Part shown: piece by piece, positions 1-7,462 of the stretch
How the letters are laid out: every line of letters begins with the position of its first letter
Numbering within the stretch: the stretch's first letter is position 1
NCBI GenBank assembly: GCA_963922715.1
Contig: CAWUJT010000063.1
Coordinates: 1 to 15,029, forward strand
DNA: 15,029 nt
Reading direction: 5' to 3'
DNA from: CAWUJT01 sp963922715
GTDB taxonomy: Bacteria; Pseudomonadota; Alphaproteobacteria; Rhodobacterales; Rhodobacteraceae
Made by a program: the position numbers and the translations under genes
The notes under the pieces: generated by a model
Seen by the model: only the letters and a program-made list of their open reading frames with translations
What the model was told of the DNA's origin: nothing
Databases searched by the model: none

Positions 1-348
1 TTCCATTACAACCCCGCACATATGATCGCGGTGTCGCTTTTCTTCACCACAACCCTGGCGCTGGCGCTGCATGGCTCTTTGATCCTGAGTGCCGCCAACC
101 CTGAAGAGGGTGAAGAGATGCGCAGCCCCGAGCATGAAGACACGTTCTTTCGGGATTTCATTGGGTATTCCATTGGCCCCTTGGGCATTCACCGCCTGGG
201 GCTGTTGCTGGCGATTAACGCGGGCCTTTGGTCGGCGCTATGTATCGTGATCTCTGGTACCATCTGGTTCGATGCCTGGGCCGATTGGTGGTACTGGTAT
301 GTGGATTTGCCCTGGTGGGTCGATATCGCAGGAGGCGTCAATGGCTGA
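1..348 (+). CDS. pufL: Photosynthetic reaction centre L subunit, C-terminal part (5' end outside window)
   Basis: The L chain binds bacteriochlorophyll, bacteriopheophytin and quinone in the type-II reaction centre of the inner membrane. The frame is open from base 1, and the visible 115 residues match R. sphaeroides L from about residue 167 to its normal end. In that numbering I can see His168, the special-pair ligand His173 (in YNPAHM), the non-haem iron ligands His190 (in ALHG) and His230 (in GIHRLG), and the QB proton-path residues Glu212, Asp213 and Ser223. The fourth and fifth membrane helices are present. The stop codon overlaps the pufM start by 8 bases, which implies translational coupling. 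Nothing suggests decay; the missing N-terminus is only a window effect. Confidence 0.97.
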   Translation, partial: FHYNPAHMIAVSLFFTTTLALALHGSLILSAANPEEGEEMRSPEHEDTFFRDFIGYSIGPLGIHRLGLLLAINAGLWSALCIVISGTIWFDAWADWWYWYVDLPWWVDIAGGVNG

Positions 349-1264
349 GTATCAAAACATCTTCACCCAGGTCCAAGTCCAAGGCCCGCCCGAGATGGGC
401 ATGGTCGAGGATGCAGACCTGAACGAACGCGGCACAAGCGCCAGCTTTTCAAAGCTCTTTGGGTGGTTTGGCAATGCACAGCTTGGCCCGTTTTATCTGG
501 GCGGACTGGGGATTGCTGGCTTGGCGTCCGGCTTAATCTGGTTTGTGATGGTTGGGTTTTCGTATTGGGATCAAGCGGGCTACAACCCGGCGGTGTTCCT
601 GCGTGACCTGTTTTGGTTCAGCCTGGAGCCACCGGCGCCGGAATATGGCCTGTCGATTCCACCCATGGACGAAGGCGGCTACTTTCTGATCGCCAGTTTC
701 TTCTTGTTGGTGTCGGTGATGTGCTGGTGGGCGCGGTCTTGGTACCTTGCCAAACAGATGAAGATGGGCAAGCATGTGTTCTGGGCCTTTGGCTCGGCCA
801 TCTGGTTGTTCCTGGTGCTAGGGCTGATCCGGCCTGTGCTGATGGGCAGCTGGTCAGAGGCCGTGCCCTATGGCATCTTCAGCCACCTGGATTGGACGAT
901 GAACTTCTCGGTTTTCTACGGCAACCTGTTCTATAATCCGTTCCATGCGCTCTCAATCGTATTTTTGTACGGTTCTACGCTTCTGTTTGCCATGCATGGC
1001 GCGACTATCCTTGCGGTGTCGCGCTATGGCGGAGATCGGGAGCTGGATCAGATCGCAGATCGCGGCACGGCGTCTGAACGCGCTGCGCTGTTCTGGCGCT
1101 GGACCATGGGCTTTAACGCCACGATGGAAGGTATTCACCGCTGGGCCTGGTGGTTTGCGGTGCTGACAACGCTCACGGGCGGTATCGGCATCTTGCTGAC
1201 AGGCACAGTGGTGGACAATTGGTATCTTTGGGCGCAGCAGCATGGCTACGCACCGCTCAACTAA
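341..1264 (+). CDS. pufM: Photosynthetic reaction centre M subunit
   Basis: This is the partner of PufL in the reaction-centre heterodimer. It binds half of the special pair, the inactive pigment branch and quinone QA. The protein has 307 residues, one fewer than in R. sphaeroides. It has His202 (special-pair ligand, in YNPFH), Tyr210, the iron ligands His219, Glu234 and His266, and Trp252 of the QA pocket (own numbering). It ends in the family-typical GTVVDNWY...APLN region. I place the start at 341 (MAEYQNIF), not at the in-frame ATG at 272. MAEYQNIF is the conserved PufM N-terminus, and a GGAGG ribosome binding site lies at 331-335. The gene overlaps pufL by 8 bases and is followed after 11 bases by pufX. 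Confidence 0.98.
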   Translation: MAEYQNIFTQVQVQGPPEMGMVEDADLNERGTSASFSKLFGWFGNAQLGPFYLGGLGIAGLASGLIWFVMVGFSYWDQAGYNPAVFLRDLFWFSLEPPAPEYGLSIPPMDEGGYFLIASFFLLVSVMCWWARSWYLAKQMKMGKHVFWAFGSAIWLFLVLGLIRPVLMGSWSEAVPYGIFSHLDWTMNFSVFYGNLFYNPFHALSIVFLYGSTLLFAMHGATILAVSRYGGDRELDQIADRGTASERAALFWRWTMGFNATMEGIHRWAWWFAVLTTLTGGIGILLTGTVVDNWYLWAQQHGYAPLN

Positions 1265-1275
1265 GGGAGGGCAGA

Positions 1276-1497
1276 ATGTCACGAAAAGATAAACCTTTCA
1301 CTGACGGCACGCCTGCCATGAACACAGTCTCCATCACTGGCCAGATGTTGACAGGTGCAGGGATCGCGGGCGGCATCGTCTTTGGCTCTTGGGCATTTAT
1401 CGCTGGCCTGGCCTGGCTTGGCACCTTTCTGCCGCCCGAAAGCAAAGAGGCCGTTGATCCCACACCCGATAGTTTCGTCAATCGGGTGATGGAGTAA
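1276..1497 (+). CDS. pufX: PufX, LH1-reaction centre core complex protein
   Basis: PufX is a small single-span membrane protein. In Rhodobacter it interrupts the LH1 ring, letting quinone exchange between the reaction centre and cytochrome bc1, and it influences core dimerisation. This 73-residue product has a polar N-terminus, one membrane helix (about residues 26-52) and a proline-rich polar tail. Residues 24-37 follow the R. sphaeroides PufX pattern M-x-x-G-A-G-x-A-G-G-x-x-F-G, a glycine-rich helix face. A leucine-proline turn follows near residue 52, also as in PufX. The position directly after pufM and before dxs is the Rhodobacter arrangement. The start is ATG 1276 with GGGAGG at 1265-1270; the longer frame from 1150 runs inside pufM and is not the gene. 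The tetrahaem cytochrome pufC found here in many roseobacters is absent. PufX is poorly conserved, so identity rests on motif plus position. Confidence 0.88.
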   Translation: MSRKDKPFTDGTPAMNTVSITGQMLTGAGIAGGIVFGSWAFIAGLAWLGTFLPPESKEAVDPTPDSFVNRVME

Positions 1498-1505
1498 ACA
1501 TCAAA

Positions 1506-1537
1506 AAAGGGCAGCTTGATCGGCTGCCCTTTATTTT
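1506..1537 (+). terminator. Factor-independent terminator between pufX and dxs
   Basis: A perfect 10-bp stem (1506-1515 with 1523-1532, core GGGCAGC/GCTGCCC) closes a 7-base loop and runs straight into TTTATTTT. It begins 8 bases after the pufX stop and ends 15 bases before the dxs start. It should end most puf transcription, or protect the puf mRNA 3' end while letting some readthrough reach dxs. Which of these dominates is inference. Confidence 0.9.
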
Positions 1538-1552
1538 CAAGGGGGAGTAAAA

Positions 1553-3472
1553 ATGACCGCCAACCGCCCCACCACACCGACACTGGACAAGGTAACCTAT
1601 CCGGCTGATCTGCGTCGCTTAAGCGATGCCGATTTGGCCAATTTGGCCGATGAACTGCGGGCTGAGACGATCTGGACGGTGTCGAACACCGGGGGACATC
1701 TTGGGTCTTCTTTGGGTGTGGTTGAACTGACCGTTGCTTTGCACGCTGTGTTTAACACCCCTTATGATAAGCTGATCTGGGATGTCGGCCATCAGTGTTA
1801 TCCGCACAAAATCCTTACCGGACGCCGTGACCGAATGTTGACGCTGCGCCAAAAGGATGGATTGAGCGGCTTCACCAAGCGTGCAGAAAGTCCCTATGAT
1901 CCCTTTGGGGCGGCCCATAGCTCGACGTCCATCTCAGCGGCGCTGGGCTTTGCCGTGGCGCGCGACATGGGCGAACCCACAGGCGATGCCATCGCAGTGA
2001 TCGGAGACGGCTCAATCTCAGCCGGGATGGCTTATGAAGCGCTTAACAATGCCGGGGCTGAGGGGCGCAGGTTGTTTGTGGTTTTGAACGACAATGACAT
2101 GTCGATTGCTCCGCCTGCGGGTGCGATGAGTCACTACCTGCGGGATTTGGCAACATCTCCCCTGGGGCAGATTGCCGATGACATTGCGCGCGTTCTTCCT
2201 GGCCCACTACGCGAAGGGGCAGAACGCGCCAAAGCGCTGCTCCAAGGGGCAACAGGGGATGCAACGCTGTTTGAACAGTTAGGCTTGACCTATATCGGCC
2301 CTGTGGATGGCCATGATATGCGGGCGCTTCTTCCTGTCCTGAGGGCCGCGCAGGCCACAGCGAAAGGGCCTGTGCTCATTCATGCGGTCACCGTCAAAGG
2401 CAAAGGTTACAATCCTGCGGAACTGTCGGACTGCTGTTATCATGGCGTCTCAAAGTTTGACATCGCCACAGGCCAGCAAAAGAAATCCGTGTCGAATGCG
2501 CCGCAATACACTAAGGTTTTCGGGCAGGAGTTGCTGAAGCAGGCACAAGCCGATACACGCATTGTTGCGGTGACCGCAGCCATGCCGGGGGGCACCGGGC
2601 TTGATATCATGCAGACCGTCTTGCCAGGACGGGTGTTTGATGTGGGCATTGCTGAGCAACACGCCGTGACGTTCAGCGCAGGCTTAGCCGCTGGAGGTTT
2701 GAAGCCGTTTTGTGCGATCTATTCGAGCTTTCTGCAACGGGGCTATGACCAGGTGGTGCATGATGTCGCGCTGCAAGGCTTGCCCGTTCGGTTTTGCATT
2801 GACCGTGCGGGTCTTGTGGGGGCCGATGGCGCCACCCATGCAGGAGCTTTTGACATCGGTTTTTTGGCAAACTTACCCAATATGACAGTGATGGCCGCCG
2901 CCGATGAGGCAGAGCTTGTGCATATGATGGCCACCATGGCCGCGCATGATCACGGCCCAATCTCTTTGCGGTACCCGCGCGGGGAGGGGGTGGGTGTGGA
3001 GCGTCCAGAGGTCGGACAGGTCTTAGAGATTGGCAAAGGCCGTATTATTCAAGAAGGTCACGATATCGCGTTCTTGAATTTCGGGGCGCATCTCGATGAA
3101 GTGCAAAAGGCAGCGGAGATATTGCAAGCGCAGGGGCTTTTCTCAACGATTGCCGATGCGCGGTTTGCCAAACCGCTTGATACGGATTTGATCGCGGATC
3201 TTGCGGCCAAGCACACGGCGCTGATCACGATTGAACAAGGGGCCCAGGGCGGCTTTGGCGCGCTTGTTCTGCACTGGCTGGCAAACACCGGCCTGATGGA
3301 TGGCGCGCTTGCGGTGCGGACACTCACCCTTCCGGATCGATTCATTGATCAAGCCAGCCCTGCAGAGATGTATCACGCCGCCGAGCTTAGTGCTGCGCAC
3401 ATTGTCAAGATGGCTCTGAACGCACTCGGCATTGCGACCTTACACACAAATCGCAAGGCTGCAGGATTTTAG
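1553..3472 (+). CDS. dxs: 1-deoxy-D-xylulose-5-phosphate synthase
   Basis: Dxs condenses pyruvate and glyceraldehyde 3-phosphate into DXP, using thiamine diphosphate and Mg2+. DXP feeds the MEP isoprenoid pathway (carotenoids, quinones, the bacteriochlorophyll tail) and the thiamine and pyridoxal pathways. The 639-residue length is normal. Visible motifs are GGHLGSSLG with His49, WDVGHQCYPHK with His80, the cofactor motif starting GDGS at 151-154 with Asn179/Asn181 downstream, and GIAEQHAV with the catalytic Glu369. The transketolase C-terminal pyrimidine and C-terminal domains follow (DRAGLVGADGATHAG, then LRYPRG). GGGGGAG at 1541-1547 precedes the ATG. The gene lies behind pufX as in R. capsulatus, but a terminator stands between them. 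That leaves open whether dxs is driven by puf readthrough or by its own promoter; I see no convincing promoter in the 55-base gap. Confidence 0.98.
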   Translation: MTANRPTTPTLDKVTYPADLRRLSDADLANLADELRAETIWTVSNTGGHLGSSLGVVELTVALHAVFNTPYDKLIWDVGHQCYPHKILTGRRDRMLTLRQKDGLSGFTKRAESPYDPFGAAHSSTSISAALGFAVARDMGEPTGDAIAVIGDGSISAGMAYEALNNAGAEGRRLFVVLNDNDMSIAPPAGAMSHYLRDLATSPLGQIADDIARVLPGPLREGAERAKALLQGATGDATLFEQLGLTYIGPVDGHDMRALLPVLRAAQATAKGPVLIHAVTVKGKGYNPAELSDCCYHGVSKFDIATGQQKKSVSNAPQYTKVFGQELLKQAQADTRIVAVTAAMPGGTGLDIMQTVLPGRVFDVGIAEQHAVTFSAGLAAGGLKPFCAIYSSFLQRGYDQVVHDVALQGLPVRFCIDRAGLVGADGATHAGAFDIGFLANLPNMTVMAAADEAELVHMMATMAAHDHGPISLRYPRGEGVGVERPEVGQVLEIGKGRIIQEGHDIAFLNFGAHLDEVQKAAEILQAQGLFSTIADARFAKPLDTDLIADLAAKHTALITIEQGAQGGFGALVLHWLANTGLMDGALAVRTLTLPDRFIDQASPAEMYHAAELSAAHIVKMALNALGIATLHTNRKAAGF

Positions 3473-3496
3473 GTGCATTATATGGATTTCGCCATT

Positions 3497-3572
3497 TGGC
3501 TGGGATGACAGGACTCGAACCTGTAACCTACGGTACCAAAAACCGGCGCTCTACCAATTGAGCTACATCCCA
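3497..3572 (-). tRNA. tRNA-Gln (anticodon TTG)
   Basis: Read on the minus strand, a full cloverleaf can be folded: a perfect 7-bp acceptor stem (TGGGATG/CATCCCA), D arm GCTC-8 nt-GAGC, anticodon loop TTTTGGT with anticodon TTG at positions 34-36, a 5-base variable loop, and a perfect T stem ACAGG/CCTGT with loop TTCGAGT. The discriminator is G and a genomic CCA follows (3497-3499). U1-A72, anticodon UUG and G73 all fit glutamine. The outermost anticodon-stem pair (27-43) is a C/T mismatch, and the D arm differs from the usual Gln pattern. The gene lies 55 bases downstream of the aroC stop on the same strand and converges on dxs. Confidence 0.93.
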
Positions 3573-3627
3573 AACGTGCGCTACAAATAGAGATGGCTCG
3601 GCAAGGCTTCAAGCAAAAAGTGCGCGC

Positions 3628-4734
3628 TCACCTTCCGATCGCACCTTGATGTGCACCAATTTGGCCCCGGTGACGCAGGAAATGATCGAGCAAGACGCAG
3701 GCCACCATGGCCTCCCCCACGGGGACGGCACGGATGCCTACACAAGGGTCGTGGCGGCCTTTGGTCACAATCGTGGTGTCTTTGCCCGTTTTGGTGATTG
3801 TCCGCCGTTCCGAGAGAATGGAAGAGGTGGGCTTCACAGCAAAACGCAGGACAATGTCTTGGCCAGTTGAAATCCCGCCCAAAACGCCGCCTGCATGGTT
3901 TGAGCTGTATTCAGGGCCATTGGACCCCATCGTGATCTCATCGGCGTTTTCGCGTCCCGTCAGGCCAGCCGCGGCCATGCCCGCACCAATCTCAACACCT
4001 TTGACGGCATTGATCGACATGCAGGCGGCGGCCAAATCCGTATCGAGTTTGCCATAAATGGGCGCGCCCAGGCCCGCAGGCACACCCTGGGCTGTGACTT
4101 CGATAACGGCCCCCACGGAATTATGATCCTCCCGCCGCAGCCAATCTAAGTGATCTGCAAAGGCCAGGGCCGCCTCTGGATCAGGGCACCAAAAGTCGTT
4201 TTGGTCAATCGCCGCCCAATCAAAGCGGCTGCGATCAATGCGCAAATGCCCCATCTGCACCATATAGCCCTTGATGCGAATGTCGGGGGCAAGCTGGGCC
4301 AGGGCTGCGCGCGCCACACCACCGGCGGCCACCCGTGCGGCGGTTTCACGGGCCGAGGATCGTCCGCCGCCCCGGTAGTCGCGGATGCCGTACTTCTGCC
4401 AATAGGTGATGTCGGCGTGCCCCGGGCGAAACTTTTCCACAATCTCGGAATAATCTTTCGAGCGCTGATCGGTGTTTTCGATCATCAGCTGTATCGGGTG
4501 GCCTGTACTTTGGCCCTCAAAATGGCCAGAGAGGATACGCACCTGATCGGGTTCTTTGCGCTGTGTGGTATGTTTCGATGTGCCGGGTCTGCGTTTGTCG
4601 AGCCAGACTTGCAGGTCGGCTTCGTCAAAGGCAATGCCAGGTGGACAGCCATCCACTGTGGCCCCAAGGGCGGGGCCGTGGCTTTCCCCCCAGGTGGTGA
4701 CGCGAAACAGATGACCGAAGGTGTTAAACGACAT
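3628..4734 (-). CDS. aroC: Chorismate synthase
   Basis: This enzyme makes chorismate from 5-enolpyruvylshikimate 3-phosphate, with reduced FMN as cofactor. It is the last shikimate-pathway step before aromatic amino acids, folate and ubiquinone. The 368 residues begin with the family start (MSFNTFGHLFRVTTWGESHG). They contain RRPGTSKHTTQRKEPD, the FMN/substrate region RGGGRSSARETAARVAAGG, SINAVKGVEIG, and the C-terminal signatures SNHAGGVLGGISTG and RHDPCVGIRAVPVGEAM. The start at 4734 has AAGGAGGC (minus strand) over 4741-4748. It is transcribed away from the thiBPQ operon and sits alone apart from the downstream tRNA. All key motifs look intact. Confidence 0.98.
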   Translation of the reverse strand: MSFNTFGHLFRVTTWGESHGPALGATVDGCPPGIAFDEADLQVWLDKRRPGTSKHTTQRKEPDQVRILSGHFEGQSTGHPIQLMIENTDQRSKDYSEIVEKFRPGHADITYWQKYGIRDYRGGGRSSARETAARVAAGGVARAALAQLAPDIRIKGYMVQMGHLRIDRSRFDWAAIDQNDFWCPDPEAALAFADHLDWLRREDHNSVGAVIEVTAQGVPAGLGAPIYGKLDTDLAAACMSINAVKGVEIGAGMAAAGLTGRENADEITMGSNGPEYSSNHAGGVLGGISTGQDIVLRFAVKPTSSILSERRTITKTGKDTTIVTKGRHDPCVGIRAVPVGEAMVACVLLDHFLRHRGQIGAHQGAIGR

Positions 4735-4822
4735 ATTAAAGCCTCCTTGCCATTCGCTTACTCTCTTAAAGCGCGTTTCAAAACCCCTTGCAGGTCTTCA
4801 AACAACATTCTAGGGAAGAGAT

Positions 4823-4914
4823 ACCTCGGGGGACCCTGGTAGCACAGGGGTGAGATGACGCGCATATGTCGGACCCGTTGAACCTGATCCGGTTAAAACC
4901 GGCGGAGGGAAGGT
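4823..4914 (+). promoter_or_regulatory. TPP (THI-box) riboswitch aptamer
   Basis: The conserved thiamine-diphosphate aptamer can be assigned. P1 is ACCT (4823-4826) with AGGT (4911-4914). P2 is CGGG (4827-4830) with CCCG (4874-4877). The P3 hairpin is CCCTG/CAGGG (4834-4849). TGAGA (4851-4855) is the pyrimidine-sensing motif, and CTGATC with CCGG/CCGG and GGAGGGAA (4884-4911) forms the pyrophosphate-sensing arm. The base before TGAGA is G instead of the usual C, and the 5' GGGGTGC box reads GGGGGAC, so the P3 base departs from consensus. Bound TPP should turn down the thiamine importer encoded downstream. Confidence 0.93.
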
Positions 4915-4926
4915 TTGCTCTGCACA

Positions 4927-4956
4927 CACTCCATCCGTTAAACCAATGGGAGTGAG
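4927..4956 (+). promoter_or_regulatory. Ribosome-binding-site hairpin, likely riboswitch expression platform
   Basis: CACTCCAT (4927-4934) can pair with ATGGGAGTG (4946-4954) with one bulged G. This buries the thiB Shine-Dalgarno GGGAG just upstream of ATG 4959. There is no U-run, so control of translation initiation is more likely than transcription termination. The same CACTCC could instead pair with GGGGTG inside the aptamer (4847-4852), which offers a possible anti-sequestor. The switching model is inference; the hairpin is seen directly. Confidence 0.65.
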
Positions 4957-4958
4957 AA

Positions 4959-5936
4959 ATGAGACAGAGCTTAATTGCAGCAACCTTATGTGTAAGCGCT
5001 TCAATCGCCCAGTCTGACACACTGACGGTCTACGCACCGGATTATTTTGCCTCCGAATGGGGGCCAGGTCCGGCGATTAAGCAAGCGTTCGAGAGCACAT
5101 GCGCATGCACCATAGAGTTTGTCACAGGCGATGTGTTGCCACGTTTGCTGCTTGAAGGTGCGCGCACGCGCGCAGACGTGGTGATTGGTCTGACAACCGA
5201 TGTCACACAGCAGGCGCGGAACACAGGGCTGTTTTTGCCCCATGGGCAAGATGTGAGCGATCTGACGATGCCGATTGTTTGGGACGATACGGTTTTTCTG
5301 CCGTTCAACTGGACATACACAGCCTTTGTCTATGACAAAACCCGCATCACAGAGCCGCCTGCGTCTTTTGACGCCTTTCTAGCCATGCCGGATGATGTGA
5401 AGGTTGTCATTCAAGACCCACGTACCTCTGTCGCGGGCCTGTCGCTTTTGCTATGGGTCAAAGCTATTTATGGCGATAATGCCCAAGCTGTTTGGGCGCA
5501 GATGGCCCCTAAAATCCTGACGGTTACAGCGGGCTGGTCAGAGGCTTATGGCATGTTCACCAGTGGTGAGGCGGATATGGTGCTGAGCTTCACAACATCG
5601 CCCGCTTATCATATCATCGCGGAAGGGGACCGCTCCAAAGCAGCGGCGATATTCGACGAAGGCCATTATGTGTTGACAGAGGTGGCCGGACAGCTGAGCA
5701 CCAGCGATCAACCCGAGTTGGCGCAAGCTTTTATGGACTTTATCCTGACACCTGCGTTTCAGCGCATCATCCCAACGGGCAACTGGTCTTACCCCGCGCG
5801 GCTTGACCGTGATGACTGGCCTGAAGAATTTAGCGCATTAGGGGAACCGCCTGTGGCGCTGGTGTTCTCAGAAGAAGACGCCGCAAACCTACGTGCTGAG
5901 GCGGTTGAAGAATGGCAAACAGGTCTTTCGCGCTGA
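4959..5936 (+). CDS. thiB: Thiamine ABC transporter, periplasmic substrate-binding protein
   Basis: ThiB captures thiamine and its phosphates in the periplasm and delivers them to ThiP/ThiQ. The 325-residue product has a short export signal with likely cleavage near residue 17 (ASIA-QS), then LTVYAPDYFASEWGPGP, typical of the iron/thiamine binding-protein family. It shares clear blocks with E. coli ThiB as I recall it: the CxC pair at 48-50, ADVVIGL, the DPRTSVAGLSLLLW region, GWSEAYGMF, TTSPAYHIIAEGD, and PTGNWSYPA near the C-terminus. The start is set by GGGAGTGAG at 4948-4956. Its stop lies inside the start of thiP (25-base overlap), and a TPP riboswitch precedes it, so substrate and control agree. 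Confidence 0.96.
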   Translation: MRQSLIAATLCVSASIAQSDTLTVYAPDYFASEWGPGPAIKQAFESTCACTIEFVTGDVLPRLLLEGARTRADVVIGLTTDVTQQARNTGLFLPHGQDVSDLTMPIVWDDTVFLPFNWTYTAFVYDKTRITEPPASFDAFLAMPDDVKVVIQDPRTSVAGLSLLLWVKAIYGDNAQAVWAQMAPKILTVTAGWSEAYGMFTSGEADMVLSFTTSPAYHIIAEGDRSKAAAIFDEGHYVLTEVAGQLSTSDQPELAQAFMDFILTPAFQRIIPTGNWSYPARLDRDDWPEEFSALGEPPVALVFSEEDAANLRAEAVEEWQTGLSR

Positions 5937-7462
5937 TCAGAGGGGGTGCTGCAGGTGTTATTGCGGCCTCACTGCTGTTGCCGCTGCTTTGGGTGTCGCA
6001 CCGTGCTGATGGATTGACTGCGCTCAGGCCAAGTGATCTGCAAGCCTTATGGTTTACCCTTTGGCAAGCCGCTGTCTCTGCTGGGTTGTCTTGTGCCTTA
6101 GCCATTCCGGTGGCACGCGCTTTGGCACGGCGGCGCTTTTGGGGTAGGCGCGGTTTGATCTTGCTTCTTGGTGCTCCGTTCATATTGCCGGTGATTGTCG
6201 CTATTCTTGGGCTGACGGCGGTTTTTGGGCGCACCGGTCTTCTGAATCAAGCCTTTGGGATTTTGCATATGCCAGAGGTGTCAATTTACGGGCCGCAAGG
6301 TGTGATTTTGGCCCATGTGTTTTTCAACATGCCCTTGGCAACCCGGTTGATCTTGCAAGGTTGGAACAGCATTCCGGCGGAACGGTTTCGTACCGGCGCA
6401 AGCCTAGGGTTCTCTCATGGTGCCATTTTTCGACATATCGAGCTGCCGATGCTTGCACGTGTCTTGCCGGGCTTGTTTGTCGTGATTTTCCTGATCTGCA
6501 CCACGTCTTTTGCTGTGGCGCTCACCTTGGGGGGCGGGCCCCGGGCCACAACGCTTGAGCTTGCGCTTTATCAAACCTTCCGTTTTGCCTTTGACCTTCC
6601 ACAGGTTGCAATGCTGGCGCTTTGCCAGCTTGGCCTGGGCCTTGTGGCGTGTTTTCTGGCACTCTATTGGCGCTTGCCCGAAAACTTCGGGCCAGGGCTT
6701 GATCGCGCGCAACAGCATTGGGGCATTGATACCATCCGCTTGCGCCTTCTGGATACCGTCGTCATTTGCCTCGTCACAGCATTTTTACTGACACCTTTAC
6801 TGATGGTATTCGTGCAGGGCGTCATAGCGCTGTTCGATTTACCCTCCTCTGTGTGGCAGGCTGCTTTAAGGTCGCTTGTGATAGCGTTTCTAAGCACAGC
6901 TTTGACACTCTCCTTTGCTTTGATTTTTGCGATGACAGTCGCCCAAACGCGCACGGCTTGGGCCTATGAAACACTGGCCCTGACCACGCTCTCAGTTTCG
7001 CCTTTGGTGCTTGGCGCAGGATATTATCTTATGCTGGTGCCCGTCACCAATCCCATCGCCTGGGCTTTGCCGATTACGATCTGGGTGAATATGCTGTTGT
7101 CGCTGCCCTTTGCAGTGCGCGCTTTGGTTCCAGAGGTTCGTATCTTACGTAAAAACTACACCCGTTTGAGCCAATCTTTGGGGCTGAACGGGACGACATG
7201 GTTACGATGGGTTGCCTGGCCCCGGTTGCGCCGTCCCATTGGATTTGCCGCGGGCCTCTCTGCGGCCCTCAGCGCCGGGGATCTTGGCGTTATTGCGCTG
7301 TTTGCAACACCTGATCAGGCCACGCTGCCCTTGCAGATTTACCAGCTGATGGCCGCCTACCGTCTTGAAGACGCAATGGGTGCGGCGGTCCTTTTGATGT
7401 TGATGAGCCTGTCTTTGTTCTGGTTGTTCGACCGTGGAGGCCGCCATGACACTGCGGGTTGA
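5912..7462 (+). CDS. thiP: Thiamine ABC transporter permease
   Basis: ThiP is the membrane channel of the ThiBPQ importer. At 516 residues it is a fused permease made of two tandem transport domains, as expected for ThiP, with about twelve hydrophobic segments. Each half carries the cytoplasmic coupling loop that contacts the ATPase: one near GASLGFSHGAIFRHIELP, the other near SLGLNGTTWLRWVAWPRL, followed by GDLGVIALF. The start ATG lies 25 bases inside the end of thiB. A weak GAAGA-type ribosome binding site precedes it, which suggests translational coupling. The end overlaps thiQ by 17 bases. I see no truncation. Confidence 0.95.
   Translation: MANRSFALIRGGAAGVIAASLLLPLLWVSHRADGLTALRPSDLQALWFTLWQAAVSAGLSCALAIPVARALARRRFWGRRGLILLLGAPFILPVIVAILGLTAVFGRTGLLNQAFGILHMPEVSIYGPQGVILAHVFFNMPLATRLILQGWNSIPAERFRTGASLGFSHGAIFRHIELPMLARVLPGLFVVIFLICTTSFAVALTLGGGPRATTLELALYQTFRFAFDLPQVAMLALCQLGLGLVACFLALYWRLPENFGPGLDRAQQHWGIDTIRLRLLDTVVICLVTAFLLTPLLMVFVQGVIALFDLPSSVWQAALRSLVIAFLSTALTLSFALIFAMTVAQTRTAWAYETLALTTLSVSPLVLGAGYYLMLVPVTNPIAWALPITIWVNMLLSLPFAVRALVPEVRILRKNYTRLSQSLGLNGTTWLRWVAWPRLRRPIGFAAGLSAALSAGDLGVIALFATPDQATLPLQIYQLMAAYRLEDAMGAAVLLMLMSLSLFWLFDRGGRHDTAG

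Noticed and set aside
272..340. Upstream in-frame extension of pufM
   Set aside because: The conserved PufM N-terminus starts at 341 with a good GGAGG site; the extension only re-reads pufL in another phase.
1150..1275. Longer version of the pufX frame
   Set aside because: It overlaps the pufM C-terminus out of phase; ATG 1276 has a ribosome binding site and gives a PufX-sized product.
1276..1497. Remnant of pufC rather than pufX
   Set aside because: No haem-binding CxxCH motifs; the single glycine-rich helix matches PufX instead.
3480..3627. tRNA-associated attachment site or integrated element
   Set aside because: No integrase, no second copy of the tRNA 3' end, and flanking genes are ordinary chromosomal ones.
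4150..4842. 230-codon plus-strand frame opposite aroC
   Set aside because: It is a shadow of aroC and ends inside the TPP riboswitch; no ribosome binding site or recognisable domain.
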